Positions 54,876-63,960 of a stretch of 64,000 nucleotides of DNA are shown here, piece by piece. The translations under genes and the position numbers were made by a program. This DNA is from Halomonas faecis. GTDB taxonomy: Bacteria; Pseudomonadota; Gammaproteobacteria; Pseudomonadales; Halomonadaceae. Positions within the stretch are counted from its first letter, which is position 1. Each line of letters starts with the position of its first letter. The stretch covers positions 1 through 64,000 of the forward strand of contig NZ_JAACZO010000009.1 of NCBI RefSeq assembly GCF_010993975.1, in the 5' to 3' direction. The notes under the pieces were generated by a model. The model was not told where the DNA came from and ran no database searches. It worked only from the letters and a program-made list of their open reading frames with translations.

Positions 54876-56813
54876 TTACTCCCCGGCGGCGAGCGCCTCG
54901 AGCTCCATCCACCGCTCCATGGCGGCGTCCAGCGCCGCCTGAGTCTCGCTGAGCGCTTCCAGCGTCTGGGTCACCGTCTCGCTGTCCTGCTGATAGAACC
55001 CCGGATCGCCCACAGTCGCTTCATAGGCTGCCACGGCATTTTCCAACCGTTCGATCTCGGCCGGCAGACCGTCGAGCTCGCGCTGCAGCTTGTAGGAGAG
55101 CTTGACGGGCTTCTTGACCACCGCTTTCGCTGCCGTGGACGATTCGCCAGGGTTGCCGGCCTGCCTGTCATCGGCACGCTGTGCCGGTTCCGCCCGCTGG
55201 CGCGCAGCACCTTCCCAGGGGGCCGGGGGGAGCTTGCCACCCTGGCGCACCCAGTCGCTGTAGCCGCCCACGTACTCGCGCACCACGCCATCGCCTTCGA
55301 ACGCCAGCACCCCGGTCACCACGTTGTCCATGAAAGCGCGATCGTGAGAAACCAGCAGCAGAGTGCCGTCGAAGTCGAGCAGCAACTCCTCGAGCAACTC
55401 CAGCGTTTCGACGTCCAGATCGTTGGTGGGCTCGTCCAGCACCAGCACGTTGGCCGGCTGGGTGAAGAGCTTGGCCAGCAGCAGGCGATTGGATTCGCCG
55501 CCGGAGAGTGCCTTGACCGGCTGGCGAGCGCGTGCCGGGGTGAACAGGAAATCCTGCAGGTAGCTGATGACGTGGCGGTCCTTGCCGCCCACCGTGACCC
55601 GATCGCTGCCCTGGGCGACGTTGTCGTAGACCGTCTTCTCCGGCTCCAGGCCGGCGCGCAGCTGATCGAAGTAGGCCACCTGCAGATTGGTGCCCAGGTG
55701 TACCTGCCCTTCGCTGGGTTCGATCTCGCCGAGCAGTATCTTGAGCAGGGTGGTCTTGCCGGCCCCATTGCGACCGATCAGGCCGATGCGGTCGCCGCGC
55801 TGGATCTCCAGGGAGAGATCGCGGATCACCGTTTCGTCGCCGAAGCGCTGGGTGACGTGCAAGAGCTCCACCACACGCTTGCCGGTGCGCTCGCCGCTGT
55901 CGACACCGAAGCTCGCCCGGCCCTGGCGTTCACGGCGCTGGCTGCGCTCGCGGCGCATCTGCTCGAGCGCTCGCACGCGCCCCTCGTTGCGGGTGCGCCG
56001 TGCCTTGATGCCCTGGCGAATCCAGGCTTCCTCCTGGGCGAGCTTCTTGTCGAACTCGGCGTTCTCGCGCGCCTCCACCTCCAGTTCGTGGGCTTTCTGC
56101 TCCTGGTACTTGGCATAGTCGCCGGGATAGCGGCCGAGACGGCCACGGTCGAGCTCGAGAATGGAGGTGGCCAGCTTCGACAGAAAGGTCCGGTCGTGGG
56201 TAATGAACAGCACGGCGCCGTTGAAGGCGAGCAGCTGCTCCTCCAGCCAGGAAATGGTGTCCAGATCCAGGTGGTTGGTGGGCTCGTCGAGCAACAGCAG
56301 GTCGGGCTCGGCCACCAGCGCCCGGGCCAATGCCACGCGGCGGCGCCAGCCGCCCGACAGTGCCGCCATCTCAGCGTCGGCGGGCAGACCCAGGCGGGTC
56401 AGCACCACATCGATACGCTGGTGGAACGACCAGCCGTCGATGGCTTCCAGTCGCGTCTGCAGCTCGGCCATGCGACGCATGTCGGGCTCCGCCTCGCCGA
56501 CCAGGTGATGATACTCGGAAAGCAACGCTCCGGCCTCGGGCAGGCCGCCGGCCACCACATCGAAGATGGTCTGTCCATCGGCCTGGGGAAGATCCTGGGC
56601 CAGCACGCCGATCTTGAGCCCCGGGGCACGCCAGATGCTGCCGCCATCGGGCTGGATCTCACCGGATACCAGGCGCAGCAGGGTCGACTTGCCGCTGCCG
56701 TTGCGCCCCACCAGTGCCAGGCGCTCGCCCCTTTCGAGCACCAGATCGGCGCCGTCGAGCAGCACATGGGTACCATAGGCCAGTTGCAGCTGTTCCAGAC
56801 GTAGCAGGGTCAC
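54876..56813 (-). CDS. uup: ABC-F ATPase Uup
   Basis: A 645-residue soluble ABC-F protein with two ATPase domains (Walker A GRNGSGKST near 36-43 and GRNGAGKTT near 345-352; signatures LSGGWRRRVALARAL and LSGGESNRLLLAKL). A C-terminal coiled-coil extension (about 560-640: KPVKLSYKLQRELDGLPAEIERLENAV) marks it as Uup. Uup acts on ribosomes and branched DNA intermediates. The start is GTG at 56813 with AGGTGAG upstream. Confidence 0.93.
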   Translation of the reverse strand: MTLLRLEQLQLAYGTHVLLDGADLVLERGERLALVGRNGSGKSTLLRLVSGEIQPDGGSIWRAPGLKIGVLAQDLPQADGQTIFDVVAGGLPEAGALLSEYHHLVGEAEPDMRRMAELQTRLEAIDGWSFHQRIDVVLTRLGLPADAEMAALSGGWRRRVALARALVAEPDLLLLDEPTNHLDLDTISWLEEQLLAFNGAVLFITHDRTFLSKLATSILELDRGRLGRYPGDYAKYQEQKAHELEVEARENAEFDKKLAQEEAWIRQGIKARRTRNEGRVRALEQMRRERSQRRERQGRASFGVDSGERTGKRVVELLHVTQRFGDETVIRDLSLEIQRGDRIGLIGRNGAGKTTLLKILLGEIEPSEGQVHLGTNLQVAYFDQLRAGLEPEKTVYDNVAQGSDRVTVGGKDRHVISYLQDFLFTPARARQPVKALSGGESNRLLLAKLFTQPANVLVLDEPTNDLDVETLELLEELLLDFDGTLLLVSHDRAFMDNVVTGVLAFEGDGVVREYVGGYSDWVRQGGKLPPAPWEGAARQRAEPAQRADDRQAGNPGESSTAAKAVVKKPVKLSYKLQRELDGLPAEIERLENAVAAYEATVGDPGFYQQDSETVTQTLEALSETQAALDAAMERWMELEALAAGE

Positions 56814-56929
56814 GCACTCACCTCTCTCGATCGTGAAGGCGCACAGTGTAACGCAAGCATGCGTCGGCGTGGCCTAAGTACTGTGTCGCTGGCTACAATG
56901 CGCGACAGATACGAACAGGAGTTTCCGCT

Positions 56930-57832
56930 TTGGCCGACACCACCGAGCCCTTCGATGACGTTCTTCCAGAAGCCCTTCAGCGGCGCTCGCCGGCCCCACT
57001 GGCGGATATCGGTGCCAACCTGACCCATGCCAGCTTCGCCCACGACCTGGAACCGGTGCTGCGCCGTGCCCGGGCGGCCAACGTGACCACCCTGATCGTC
57101 ACCGGCACCGACCGCGAGCACGCCGAACAGGCGGTCGAGCTGGCGCAACGCCATCCTGGACTGCATGCCACCGCCGGGGTCCACCCCCACGACGCCAGCG
57201 ACTGGAACGCCGGCCTGGAAGCGGCGATGCGCGAACTGCACCGTCGGCCCGAAGTGGTCGCCGTGGGCGAGTGCGGGCTCGATTTCAACCGCAACTTTTC
57301 CACGCCCGCCGAGCAGGAGCGCGCCTTCGAGGCCCAGCTGGGGCTCGCCGCCGAGTGCGGCAAACCGCTGTTCGTGCACGAGCGTGACGCCGGCCACCGA
57401 CTGCGCGAGATGCTCCATGCCTGGCGCGACGACATCACTGATGCCGTCGTCCACTGCTTCACTGCCGACCGGGCCACGCTGTACGGCTACCTGGATCTCG
57501 ATCTGCACATCGGCTTGACCGGCTGGATCTGCGACGAGCGCCGCGGCCACCATCTGCGCGAGCTGGTCGGCGAAATTCCGCTGAACCGACTGATGGTGGA
57601 AACCGACTGCCCCTACCTGCTGCCACGCCATTTACCTGCCAAACTCAAGGGAAGACGCCACGAACCGGCGCTGCTACCGTGGATCGTGCAGGAGATCGCC
57701 CACTGGTACGACATCGACGAGGCCGAACTGGCCCAAGCGACCACCGCCACGGCACGGGCCTTCTTTCGCCTGGCCGACGCCGCCATGCCGCCGTCCGCCA
57801 GGCCCCGCCATTCCGCTCAGGAGGAGGAGTGA
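56930..57832 (+). CDS. tatD: TatD family DNase
   Basis: A 300-residue TatD metal-dependent nuclease. It aligns closely with E. coli TatD: DIGANLTHASFAHDL, AGVHPHDASDW, VAVGECGLDFNRNFSTPAEQERAFEAQL, LFVHERDA, VHCFTADR, GLTGWICDERRG and ETDCPYLLPR. These supply the metal histidines, Glu and Asp. It has 3'-5' DNase activity in E. coli. Start is TTG at 56930 with AGGAG eight bases upstream. The next gene starts one base after its stop. Confidence 0.93.
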   Translation: MADTTEPFDDVLPEALQRRSPAPLADIGANLTHASFAHDLEPVLRRARAANVTTLIVTGTDREHAEQAVELAQRHPGLHATAGVHPHDASDWNAGLEAAMRELHRRPEVVAVGECGLDFNRNFSTPAEQERAFEAQLGLAAECGKPLFVHERDAGHRLREMLHAWRDDITDAVVHCFTADRATLYGYLDLDLHIGLTGWICDERRGHHLRELVGEIPLNRLMVETDCPYLLPRHLPAKLKGRRHEPALLPWIVQEIAHWYDIDEAELAQATTATARAFFRLADAAMPPSARPRHSAQEEE

Positions 57833-57833
57833 C

Positions 57834-58316
57834 ATGGCCGAGATTCCCGGATTCATCGCCGTGGAGACCGGCGACGACGGAGAACTTCCACTGGCCATTG
57901 CCTGGGTGCTGCCCGATGGCCGCATCAAGCATACCCTCATCCAGCCCGACGAAGACTGGCTGGATGAGGAGATGAACGCCCTGAACGGCTACAGTCTGGA
58001 AGAACTGACCAGCCTCGGCGTGAGTCCGCTGGACGTGATCCGCGAGCTGGAAAGCGACCACTTCAATGCCACGCTGTTCACGGCCGGCATTTATGACGAC
58101 GAAGCCGCCCTGTCACGTCTCTTCGATACCTACGGCATCGATCCTTTCGTCGAGCTGGCGCCGGCCGACAGCCTCTACCCAGACCTGCCCAGCGGCGAAT
58201 GGACCCGCGCCCGTGGCGAGCTGTTCGGCGAGCTGGGGCTCGAACCGCTGCGTCCCGAGCACGAGGTGGAAGTCATGCTGCACCTCCACCAGCGACTGGC
58301 CCTGGATCAGCCCTGA
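57834..58316 (+). CDS. Degenerate DnaQ-like (RNase H fold) protein
   Basis: A 160-residue protein coupled to tatD (one-base gap, strong GGAGGAGGAG site). Its first half looks like a DEDD exonuclease: FIAVETGDDGELPLAIAWVLPDGRIKHTLIQP followed by LNGYSLEELTSLGVSPLDVI, where active enzymes read FxDxE and HGISREEL. The first Asp of DxE is Ala here, with E11 kept, so catalysis is doubtful. It may be an inactive partner of TatD. Its stop overlaps the convergent E1 gene by ten bases. Confidence 0.6.
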   Translation: MAEIPGFIAVETGDDGELPLAIAWVLPDGRIKHTLIQPDEDWLDEEMNALNGYSLEELTSLGVSPLDVIRELESDHFNATLFTAGIYDDEAALSRLFDTYGIDPFVELAPADSLYPDLPSGEWTRARGELFGELGLEPLRPEHEVEVMLHLHQRLALDQP

Positions 58317-60484
58317 AGCGCCTCGCCCTGCACCCACTGGCGTGCCCGCACGGCGATCTCCGCCACTGACGGCAGCGTCACCGTGGCGGCCCGCCCCAGC
58401 GGAATGAAACTGTCCTCGGCGGTGAGCCGAGCCAGCCGCTCCCCTGCCACGCCGCGCTCGACCAGCGCCGTGATGACTTCCTCGCTCAGCGACCCGCTGC
58501 GGCGGCACTCGTCCACCACCAGGATTCGCTCGCACCCAGCCACGGCGCGGTGCACGGCATCGTGATCGATACCGGTGAGCCAGCGCAGATCGATGATGCG
58601 CAGTTCGATGCCTTCCTCGGCCAACTGGGCCGCCGCCTGGCGCGATAGGTAGACGCCATTGCCGTAGGTGACGATGGCGAGATCGCCCCCCTCCCCCCAC
58701 TGGCCGAGCTCGCCCACCGGCAGACGGTGCTGCGGCCCCGGGTCGGCGAAGCACCAGCCCTGATCGCCCTCGGCGAGCAGGTCGCGCTGATGATAGAGCG
58801 CGATCGGCTCGATCATCACCACCACGCGCTGCTCCTCATCGGCCAGCCGCACGGCCTCCTGCAGCAACCCCACGGCATCGGCCGCATTGGCGGGACAGGC
58901 CACCAGCAGCCCCGGAATGTCGCGCAGCACGGCGAGCGCATTGTCGTTGTGAAAGTGGCCGCCGAAGCCCTTCTGATAACCGAGCCCGGCGATGCGCACC
59001 ACCATGGGATTGGCGTACTGGCGATTGGAGAAGAAGCTGAGGGTGGCCGCCTCGCCGCGCAGTTGATCCTCGGCGTTGTGCAGGTAAGCGAGGAACTGGA
59101 TCTCGAGGATCGGCACCAGGCCGTGGTGAGCCATGCCGATGCCGAGTCCCAGGATGCTCTGCTCGTCGAGAAGCGTGTCGATCACCCGGTGGGCCCCGAA
59201 GTGCGCCTGCAGCTTCTGGGTCACTCCATAGACGCCACCCTTGCGGCCGATGTCCTGCCCCGCCATCACCAGTTGCGGATAGCGCTGCATCAGGCGCTGC
59301 AAAGCCTGGTTGAGTCCCTTGGCCATGGGCACCGGGGTGACGTCCACGTCGCCCTGCCAGGCACGCGCCCGACCGGGACGCGTCGGCGGCACGATGCTCG
59401 CCATCACCTGTTCGGCGGTTTCCAGTTTGGGGCGGCGAATGGCGCTCTCGCCCAGCTCGGCGATACGCTGGCTCATGGCGTGATAGCGCGTGGCGATCTC
59501 GTCACGGTCGAGCACGCCATGGCGGCGCAGCAATCCGGCGCTGATCAGCAGCGGATCGCGGGCCTCGGCGGCCTCGATCCGTGCCGGGGTCAGGTAGGCC
59601 TGCTGGGCGTCGGAGCCGGCATGGCCGAAGAGCCGCACGCAGCGCATGTGGAGGAACACCGGCTGTCGACGCGAGCGTGCCAGCCGTACCGCCTGACACG
59701 CCGCCTGCCAGGTATCGAGCAGGTCGCCGCCATCACAGGCCAGGTAGTGGAAGCCGGGGCGGCCTTGCATGTTCGCCTCGATCCACCCATCGGGAGTGGG
59801 GGTGGAAATGCCGATGCCGTTGTCCTCGCACACCAGCACCAGCGGCATGGGTACGCTCTGGTACGCCGCCCAGCCGGCGGCATTGAGCGCACCCTGGGCG
59901 GCGGAGTGATTGAAAGAGGCATCGCCGAAGCTGCACAGCACCACGCTGTCGTCCGGCGTCTCGCTCGCGATACCGAGGCGACGGGCGAGGCCCAGCCCGT
60001 AGGCCGCCCCCATTGCCTTGGGCAGGTGCGAGGCAATGGTGCTGGTTTGCGGCGGAATGGCCAACGCTTTCGAACCCAGCACCTTGTGGCGCCCGCCCGA
60101 GATGGGGTCTTCCGCCGAGGCAACGAAGCTCAGCAGCAGATCCCACAGCGGTGTCTGGCCGGGTACCTGGTGGCTGCGCTGGATCATGAAGGCGGCATCG
60201 CGGTAGTGCAGGAAGGCCGGATCGGTGGGGCGCAAGGCGGCAGCAATGGCTGCGTTGCCCTCATGGCCGGAACTGCCGATGGTATAGAACGCTTCGCCCC
60301 GTGCCTGGAGGCGTCGTGCATGCAGATCCAGATGGCGGCTCATGAGCTGCGAATCGAACAGCTCGACCAACCCTGCGGGACCGAGGCCGACGGATTCGAG
60401 CCCCCATTGGTGCTGCGATTCCGGCCAGGCATCCTTGCTCAGGGCTTCCAGAAAACGATTCTCCTGGGGCAGGGGTTCGACCAC
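58307..60484 (-). CDS. Fused E1 alpha/beta 2-oxoacid dehydrogenase-like protein
   Basis: A 725-residue thiamine-diphosphate enzyme with both E1 subunits in one chain. The alpha half carries SSGHEGNAAIAAAL, GSKALAIPPQTSTIASHLPKAMGAAYG and the ThDP motif FGDASFNHS. The beta half begins near MAKGLNQALQRLMQRYPQLVMAGQDIG and contains LDEQSILGLGIGMAHHGLVPILEIQF and VVDECRRSGSLSEEV. It most resembles branched-chain 2-oxoacid dehydrogenases. No E2 or E3 gene is adjacent. The GTG at 60484 has GGAGGG upstream and is preferred to GTG 60505. Confidence 0.88.
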   Translation of the reverse strand: MVEPLPQENRFLEALSKDAWPESQHQWGLESVGLGPAGLVELFDSQLMSRHLDLHARRLQARGEAFYTIGSSGHEGNAAIAAALRPTDPAFLHYRDAAFMIQRSHQVPGQTPLWDLLLSFVASAEDPISGGRHKVLGSKALAIPPQTSTIASHLPKAMGAAYGLGLARRLGIASETPDDSVVLCSFGDASFNHSAAQGALNAAGWAAYQSVPMPLVLVCEDNGIGISTPTPDGWIEANMQGRPGFHYLACDGGDLLDTWQAACQAVRLARSRRQPVFLHMRCVRLFGHAGSDAQQAYLTPARIEAAEARDPLLISAGLLRRHGVLDRDEIATRYHAMSQRIAELGESAIRRPKLETAEQVMASIVPPTRPGRARAWQGDVDVTPVPMAKGLNQALQRLMQRYPQLVMAGQDIGRKGGVYGVTQKLQAHFGAHRVIDTLLDEQSILGLGIGMAHHGLVPILEIQFLAYLHNAEDQLRGEAATLSFFSNRQYANPMVVRIAGLGYQKGFGGHFHNDNALAVLRDIPGLLVACPANAADAVGLLQEAVRLADEEQRVVVMIEPIALYHQRDLLAEGDQGWCFADPGPQHRLPVGELGQWGEGGDLAIVTYGNGVYLSRQAAAQLAEEGIELRIIDLRWLTGIDHDAVHRAVAGCERILVVDECRRSGSLSEEVITALVERGVAGERLARLTAEDSFIPLGRAATVTLPSVAEIAVRARQWVQGEALQG

Positions 60485-60645
60485 GGTATCACCCTCCGTT
60501 GGCACTGGGTTGCGGGGTGCCGAACAGCCTACCGCGACGACGCCGCCCGGTCATCAAGCAAGGTGCGTCGGCAGTTGCTAAGCTAGTGACTTCCTCGGGA
60601 ATTCGCCGCATATCCCGGTCGTATCGCCGGCAAGGAGCCACTCTC

Positions 60646-62094
60646 TTGGCAACATTCATCGTCGATTTACTCTCGGCCAGCCGCACGGAAACGCGGCCGT
60701 TGATCCGCCTCGCCCTGCCCATCTGCGGCGCCCAACTGGCGCAGGCGGGCATGAGCGTCGTCGACGTGATGATGACGGGGCGCTTGAGCGCCACCGACCT
60801 GGCGGCGGTCTCGGTGGGCTCGAGCCTGTGGTTGCCGCTGATGCTGTTCATGACCGGCACCTTGATGGGGCTCACCCCCATCGTCGCCCAACTGCTCGGC
60901 GGCGGCCGCACGCCGCGCATCCGGCCCAACGTGCACCAGGCGCTATGGGTGGCGCTGGCGCTGGGCGTCATCGCGGCCTTGCTGCTGTGGTTGGCGGTGA
61001 TGCCGATCTTTCGCCTGATGGCCGTTCCCGCCCCGGTCGCCGAGCGCGCGGCGGCTTACCTGGCCGCCGTGGCGCTGGGGATGCCGGGCGTCGCCCTGTT
61101 CCAGGCCTTGCGCGCTTTCTCGGATGGCATGAACCACACCCGGCCATCGCTGTGGATCAGCCTGGTGGGGCTGGCCGTGAACGTTCCCAGCAACTTCGTG
61201 CTGATCTATGGCGGCGAAGGCCTCACCGGACTCGTGGGCGATTGGCTGCCGAGTTGGCTACAGGCGCTGCCGGCGCTCGGCGCGCTGGGCTGCGGCCTGG
61301 CCACCGCCCTGTCCTTCTGGGTCATGGGCCTGGCCATGGTAGCCTACACGCATCGCTCATCGGCCTACGGCGATGTCGCCCTGTGGCACGCCCCCACGCT
61401 TCCGCAGAAAAAACTGATCGGAGAGCTGCTCTACGTCGGGGTACCCATCGGCGTGGCCATCTTCGTCGAGGTAACGCTGTTCACGCTGATCGCCCTGTTC
61501 ATCGCCAGCCTCGGCGAAGTCACTGTGGCGGCCCACCAGGTGGCGCTGAACTACACCTCGATTCTGTTCATGCTGCCGCTGTCGCTAAGCATGGCGCTCA
61601 CCGTCAGGGTCGGCAACACCCTGGGGCAACGACGCCCTGGCCACACCCGCCTGGTGGCCTGGAACGGAATCGTACTGTGCCTGCTGGTGGCGGTATTCAA
61701 CAGCACCCTGCTGTGGCTGACCGCAGAGCCGGTGATCGCCCTCTACACTCATGACGTGGCCGTGCAACGCCTGACGCTCTCGCTGGTCGTACTGGCCATG
61801 ATCTTCCAGGTATCGGATTCGCTTCAGGTCAACCTGGCCGGCGCGCTTCGCGGCTACAAGGACACGCGGGTCGTCATGGTGATCACGCTGATCGCCTACT
61901 GGCTCGTCGGCCTGGGAGGCGGCCACGGGCTCGGCGAATACGGCCTATTCGGTCTCATCGAGCCCATGGGCGTGCATGGCTACTGGGTGGGCCTGATTGC
62001 CGGACTGACCGCGGCGGCACTACTGCTCGGCGAACGCCTACGCCGAGTCGCGAAGGGGATGGCGAATGGCAGCCTCGACGTTCCGCATGGCTAG
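60646..62094 (+). CDS. MATE-family multidrug/sodium antiporter
   Basis: A 482-residue MATE exporter with 12 membrane segments. LALPICGAQLAQAGMSVVDVMMTGRLSATDLAAVSVGSSLWLPL is the N-terminal family signature, and LALGMPGVALFQALRAFSDGMNHTRP and the VAAHQVALNYTSILFMLPLSLSMALTVRVG segment are matched in NorM/MdtK. Start is TTG at 60646 with AAGGAG eight bases upstream. It overlaps the DUF3080 gene by 29 bases. Confidence 0.92.
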   Translation: MATFIVDLLSASRTETRPLIRLALPICGAQLAQAGMSVVDVMMTGRLSATDLAAVSVGSSLWLPLMLFMTGTLMGLTPIVAQLLGGGRTPRIRPNVHQALWVALALGVIAALLLWLAVMPIFRLMAVPAPVAERAAAYLAAVALGMPGVALFQALRAFSDGMNHTRPSLWISLVGLAVNVPSNFVLIYGGEGLTGLVGDWLPSWLQALPALGALGCGLATALSFWVMGLAMVAYTHRSSAYGDVALWHAPTLPQKKLIGELLYVGVPIGVAIFVEVTLFTLIALFIASLGEVTVAAHQVALNYTSILFMLPLSLSMALTVRVGNTLGQRRPGHTRLVAWNGIVLCLLVAVFNSTLLWLTAEPVIALYTHDVAVQRLTLSLVVLAMIFQVSDSLQVNLAGALRGYKDTRVVMVITLIAYWLVGLGGGHGLGEYGLFGLIEPMGVHGYWVGLIAGLTAAALLLGERLRRVAKGMANGSLDVPHG

Positions 62095-63130
62095 ACGGAG
62101 CCCACCGGCCTGGCTGTACGCCATGGCACTCATCATGGCCCTGGCGTTGGCCGGCTGCGGAGGAATGGGCGAGGGCGATGCCCTGCTTCGCGACTATCAA
62201 CGCCAGTTGGCCGAGGCCCTCGACCTGCCGGCCCCGGAGCCCGAGCCGCCGGGCAACATCGGCGCATTCCCCGAACGCCAGGAACGGCTGTTCGAGGTTT
62301 CCGAGACGCGCGAGGGCCTGCTGGACGTCTACGCCCTGCGCGAATGCCACATCACCAACCTGGTCGCCGCGCGCAACAACCAGCTCGGCCGCGTGGCGCC
62401 CCCCAGCCAGCGCTGGCTCTACGAGCTCGAACTGTGGCGCCGCCTCGACGCCTGCCGGGACAGCGAGGTGGCCGAACGCCTGGCCGATGACGACCGGGCA
62501 CGGCTGGAGCGAATCACCCGCCGCAAGACCCGACAGCTGCCGCTGGTGAGCTGGAACAGCCTGTTCGATTCCGAAGAGTGGACCGGCAACTTCTCCCGAG
62601 CGAGCTCCGCCCTGGAACCAAGCGACACCGATCCGCTGGACGCACAGTTGGAGGCGCTACGCTGGCTGCGTCGCGCCACTCTCAATCAGTTCGAGCCCGA
62701 CTGGTCGCCGCAATCCTCGACGCTGGAAGGCCACCTCAAGACGCTTCGCGAACGGCCGCACACGGCCGAATTGCTTAGAGCCCTGCTCCTCGCCGAGCAA
62801 CGTCTGGGCGAGGCCAACGATTTGCTCACCCGACGACTCGACAGCCGCGATGCCTGTGCCCCTTTGGACGCATCCGGCCCCGACCTGAGGAACCGCTTTC
62901 AGGCCAGCCCCGCACGGCAATGGCTGGCGCGTCTGGAAACGCTGGCCGACCGCTGGCTGACCGCCATCGATGCCCTTCTGGCCAGCCACGTCTCCCCTCC
63001 CGAGGCCATCGCCGAGTACCGCCACCGCTGGCTCTCGCTCGACAATCCCGAGGCCCCGTTGCCCGCCTACCGCGCGGTGCTCGATGCCCACGACCGCTAT
63101 TGGCAACGATTGGCCGAGCGTTGCTCGTGA
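62066..63130 (+). CDS. DUF3080 lipoprotein
   Basis: A 354-residue lipoprotein of the DUF3080 family. Residues 1-30 are a signal sequence ending in the lipobox LAGC with C31 as the lipidation site. The conserved part includes PERQERLFEVSETREGLLDVYALRECHITNLVAARNNQLGRVA and the C-terminal YRHRWLSLDNPEAPLPAYRAVL. Role unknown; secretion to the outer membrane is likely. Start ATG 62066 overlaps the MATE gene; AAGGGGA lies before it. Confidence 0.85.
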   Translation: MAASTFRMARRSPPAWLYAMALIMALALAGCGGMGEGDALLRDYQRQLAEALDLPAPEPEPPGNIGAFPERQERLFEVSETREGLLDVYALRECHITNLVAARNNQLGRVAPPSQRWLYELELWRRLDACRDSEVAERLADDDRARLERITRRKTRQLPLVSWNSLFDSEEWTGNFSRASSALEPSDTDPLDAQLEALRWLRRATLNQFEPDWSPQSSTLEGHLKTLRERPHTAELLRALLLAEQRLGEANDLLTRRLDSRDACAPLDASGPDLRNRFQASPARQWLARLETLADRWLTAIDALLASHVSPPEAIAEYRHRWLSLDNPEAPLPAYRAVLDAHDRYWQRLAERCS

Positions 63131-63249
63131 AAATCGCAAATGGAGACTTAACTTGTGCATGGCCTCTGTGCTATTGGTGGAATCGACAGGCCGGGATCCG
63201 CCGCGAGCCGCGTCACACGCCGTGACCACGCAGAACCTGGAGGGAGATC

Positions 63250-63960
63250 ATGGGTATTTCACTATCATCCCGCCCTGCCCAGGTCATCGACCTGGAAGCG
63301 ATGCGCCAGCGGCACAAGGCCAAGCAACGCCTGATCCGGCTCGCCCCTGAGCTCGACGGCCTGGAAATGGTCTACCAGCTGGCCTCCGACCCCGATGCCT
63401 ACTATGGCATGCCGATCTTGGCCTGGGGGTTGCGCGAGGATGGGGACGTCGTCGGCTTGGTGCCCTGGATGGAGGCATTGACGCCGTGCCACCGGCTGGA
63501 CGATCCGGAGCAGGGGTGCTTCATCGGCTACCGCGACCCGGAAACCGAAGAACTGCTTGAGTCGGCTCCCCCCCACAAGGCCATGGAGCTCGAGCACGCC
63601 GCCGCCTACTTCGACTACGAGGAAACCCACGAGGTCACGCTGATCCAGCAGCTACCCGACACCTTGGGCACTCATGCCTTGTGCATCGACGAAACCGAAG
63701 GGCCCTGGCAATTGAAGCAGGTGTTCGGTTGGCGCCTCTATAGTGACGGCAATATCGAGGCATTGCTCGCCGACGAATCGCTCGTCGAATCCACGCCCAT
63801 TCTGCCGGGCGATTCCTGCCTCTACCCGGCCCGCAGCCGTCATCGACTCATCTACTTCTTCCAGCGCCGCATTGCCAACCGCATTCGCGAGCAGGACCCC
63901 ACCACCCTGGAGGCCCTGGCGCTCATGGTGATTCCTCACGAGCCGATGGAGCACCGATGA
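63250..63960 (+). CDS. Hypothetical conserved protein
   Basis: A 236-residue soluble protein that I do not recognise as a named domain. It is acidic and mixed alpha/beta, with stretches such as MPILAWGLREDGDVVGLVPWMEAL and HEVTLIQQLPDTLG, and an Arg-rich end YPARSRHRLIYFFQRRIANRIREQDP. CTGGAGGGAG precedes the ATG. Its TGA overlaps the ATG of the next gene (ATGA), so they are coupled. Confidence 0.75.
   Translation: MGISLSSRPAQVIDLEAMRQRHKAKQRLIRLAPELDGLEMVYQLASDPDAYYGMPILAWGLREDGDVVGLVPWMEALTPCHRLDDPEQGCFIGYRDPETEELLESAPPHKAMELEHAAAYFDYEETHEVTLIQQLPDTLGTHALCIDETEGPWQLKQVFGWRLYSDGNIEALLADESLVESTPILPGDSCLYPARSRHRLIYFFQRRIANRIREQDPTTLEALALMVIPHEPMEHR

Noticed and set aside
58727..60586. A 619-residue plus-strand open frame
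   Set aside because: Antisense to the fused E1 gene, which has full motif support.
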